Assembly: GCA_024710535.1 (NCBI GenBank)
Contig: JANJUO010000602.1
Location: forward strand, 1 to 7,329
Length of the DNA stretch: 7,329 nt
From: a bacterium
GTDB lineage: Bacteria; Bacteroidota; Ignavibacteria; Kapaibacteriales; UBA2268
Direction of reading: 5' to 3'
The translations under genes and the position numbers were made by a program. A model generated the notes under the pieces. The model had not been told where the DNA came from. It searched no databases and worked only from the letters and a program-made list of their open reading frames with translations. Positions 7,021-7,329 of this stretch are shown here, one piece after another (within the stretch, counting starts at the first letter, position 1; each line of letters begins with the position of its first letter).

Positions 7021-7329
7021 CTAATCTACAAATTCCGCAATATAAGTGAAATAATCATCAAACTTTTTTTGTGTATTTTCAACAGTGATTTTATCTCTAT
7101 ACAAACCAAACATCGTTGATCCACTTCCAGACATTAAAGATAATTCAGCCCCAAATTCATACATTTTTCTTTTAATTTCATTCAATACAGGATACATCCC
7201 AAAGGCAAACTCTTCAAAATCATTTATAAGAAGTTTCAAATCATTTTTTTGTGTAATTATTTCTTTGAAATCAATCATTTCATTTTCAATTTCTGTGCGA
7301 TTCAAATTTTTATATGCTAATGGAGTTGA
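7021..7329 (-). CDS. ispE: 4-diphosphocytidyl-2-C-methyl-D-erythritol kinase IspE, C-terminal part (cut by window edge)
   Basis: The last 102 residues of a GHMP-family kinase; the frame stays open to the right edge (STPLAYKNLN), so the true start is outside the window and the TTG at 7305 is internal. IspE phosphorylates the 2-hydroxyl of CDP-methylerythritol in the cytoplasmic MEP pathway to isoprenoid precursors (EC 2.7.1.148). Recognition rests on the family's C-terminal landmarks: the STPxAYK segment at the edge, LINDFEEFAFGMYPVLNEIK (about residues 38-57 of this fragment) and the glycine-rich GHMP motif MSGSGSTMFGLY, preceded by the usual FGAELSL. The N-terminal ATP-binding motif cannot be seen. 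The gene is directly upstream of lpxB with a 3-base gap. Confidence 0.92.
   Translation of the reverse strand, partial: STPLAYKNLNRTEIENEMIDFKEIITQKNDLKLLINDFEEFAFGMYPVLNEIKRKMYEFGAELSLMSGSGSTMFGLYRDKITVENTQKKFDDYFTYIAEFVD

Noticed and set aside
7021..7305. A complete small gene starting at the TTG at 7305
   Set aside because: The frame continues to the window edge with IspE-like residues (STPLAYKNLN), so this is the end of a longer gene.

Overview
The window is AT-rich and comes from a Gram-negative (diderm) bacterium, most likely in the Bacteroidota/Ignavibacteriota/Chlorobiota (FCB) group. Three things point there. The largest protein ends in what looks like a type IX secretion (T9SS type A) sorting domain. 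The tRNA gene is preceded by an exact match to the Bacteroidota-type promoter (TTTG, 20 bases, TAnnTTTG). A lipid A gene (lpxB) implies an outer membrane with LPS. I cannot name the genus or class from the sequence alone.

Layout from left to right. Positions 1-172 hold no supportable gene: there is a short open stretch at the edge and a hairpin just after the end of the next gene. On the minus strand, 173-3634 encodes a 1153-residue secreted CotH-type (atypical spore-coat kinase fold) surface protein with lamin-tail, chitobiase-C-like, CotH, InlB-like repeat and T9SS sorting modules. A divergent intergenic gap follows. On the plus strand, a lipoprotein substrate-binding protein of the LIVBP/Peripla_BP_6 class (3848-4900) overlaps trmB, the tRNA m7G46 methyltransferase (4884-5585), by 17 bases. 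A separately promoted tRNA-Glu(TTC) gene (5677-5748) comes next, with its own intrinsic terminator. On the minus strand at the right are lpxB (5905-7017) and the 3' end of ispE (7021 to the edge), 3 bases apart and probably one operon.

The genes are mostly housekeeping: isoprenoid precursor synthesis by the MEP pathway (ispE), lipid A synthesis (lpxB), tRNA modification (trmB) and one tRNA. With these are two cell-envelope proteins, the CotH surface protein and the orphan binding lipoprotein. I see no mobile element, CRISPR array, phage gene or defence cassette, and no strong case for a new multi-gene system. The two observations most worth checking are the tRNA-Glu, whose D-stem pair 11-24 is A-T instead of the usual pyrimidine-purine, and the CotH protein, whose first lamin-tail domain appears to be split by a whole inserted beta-sandwich-like domain.
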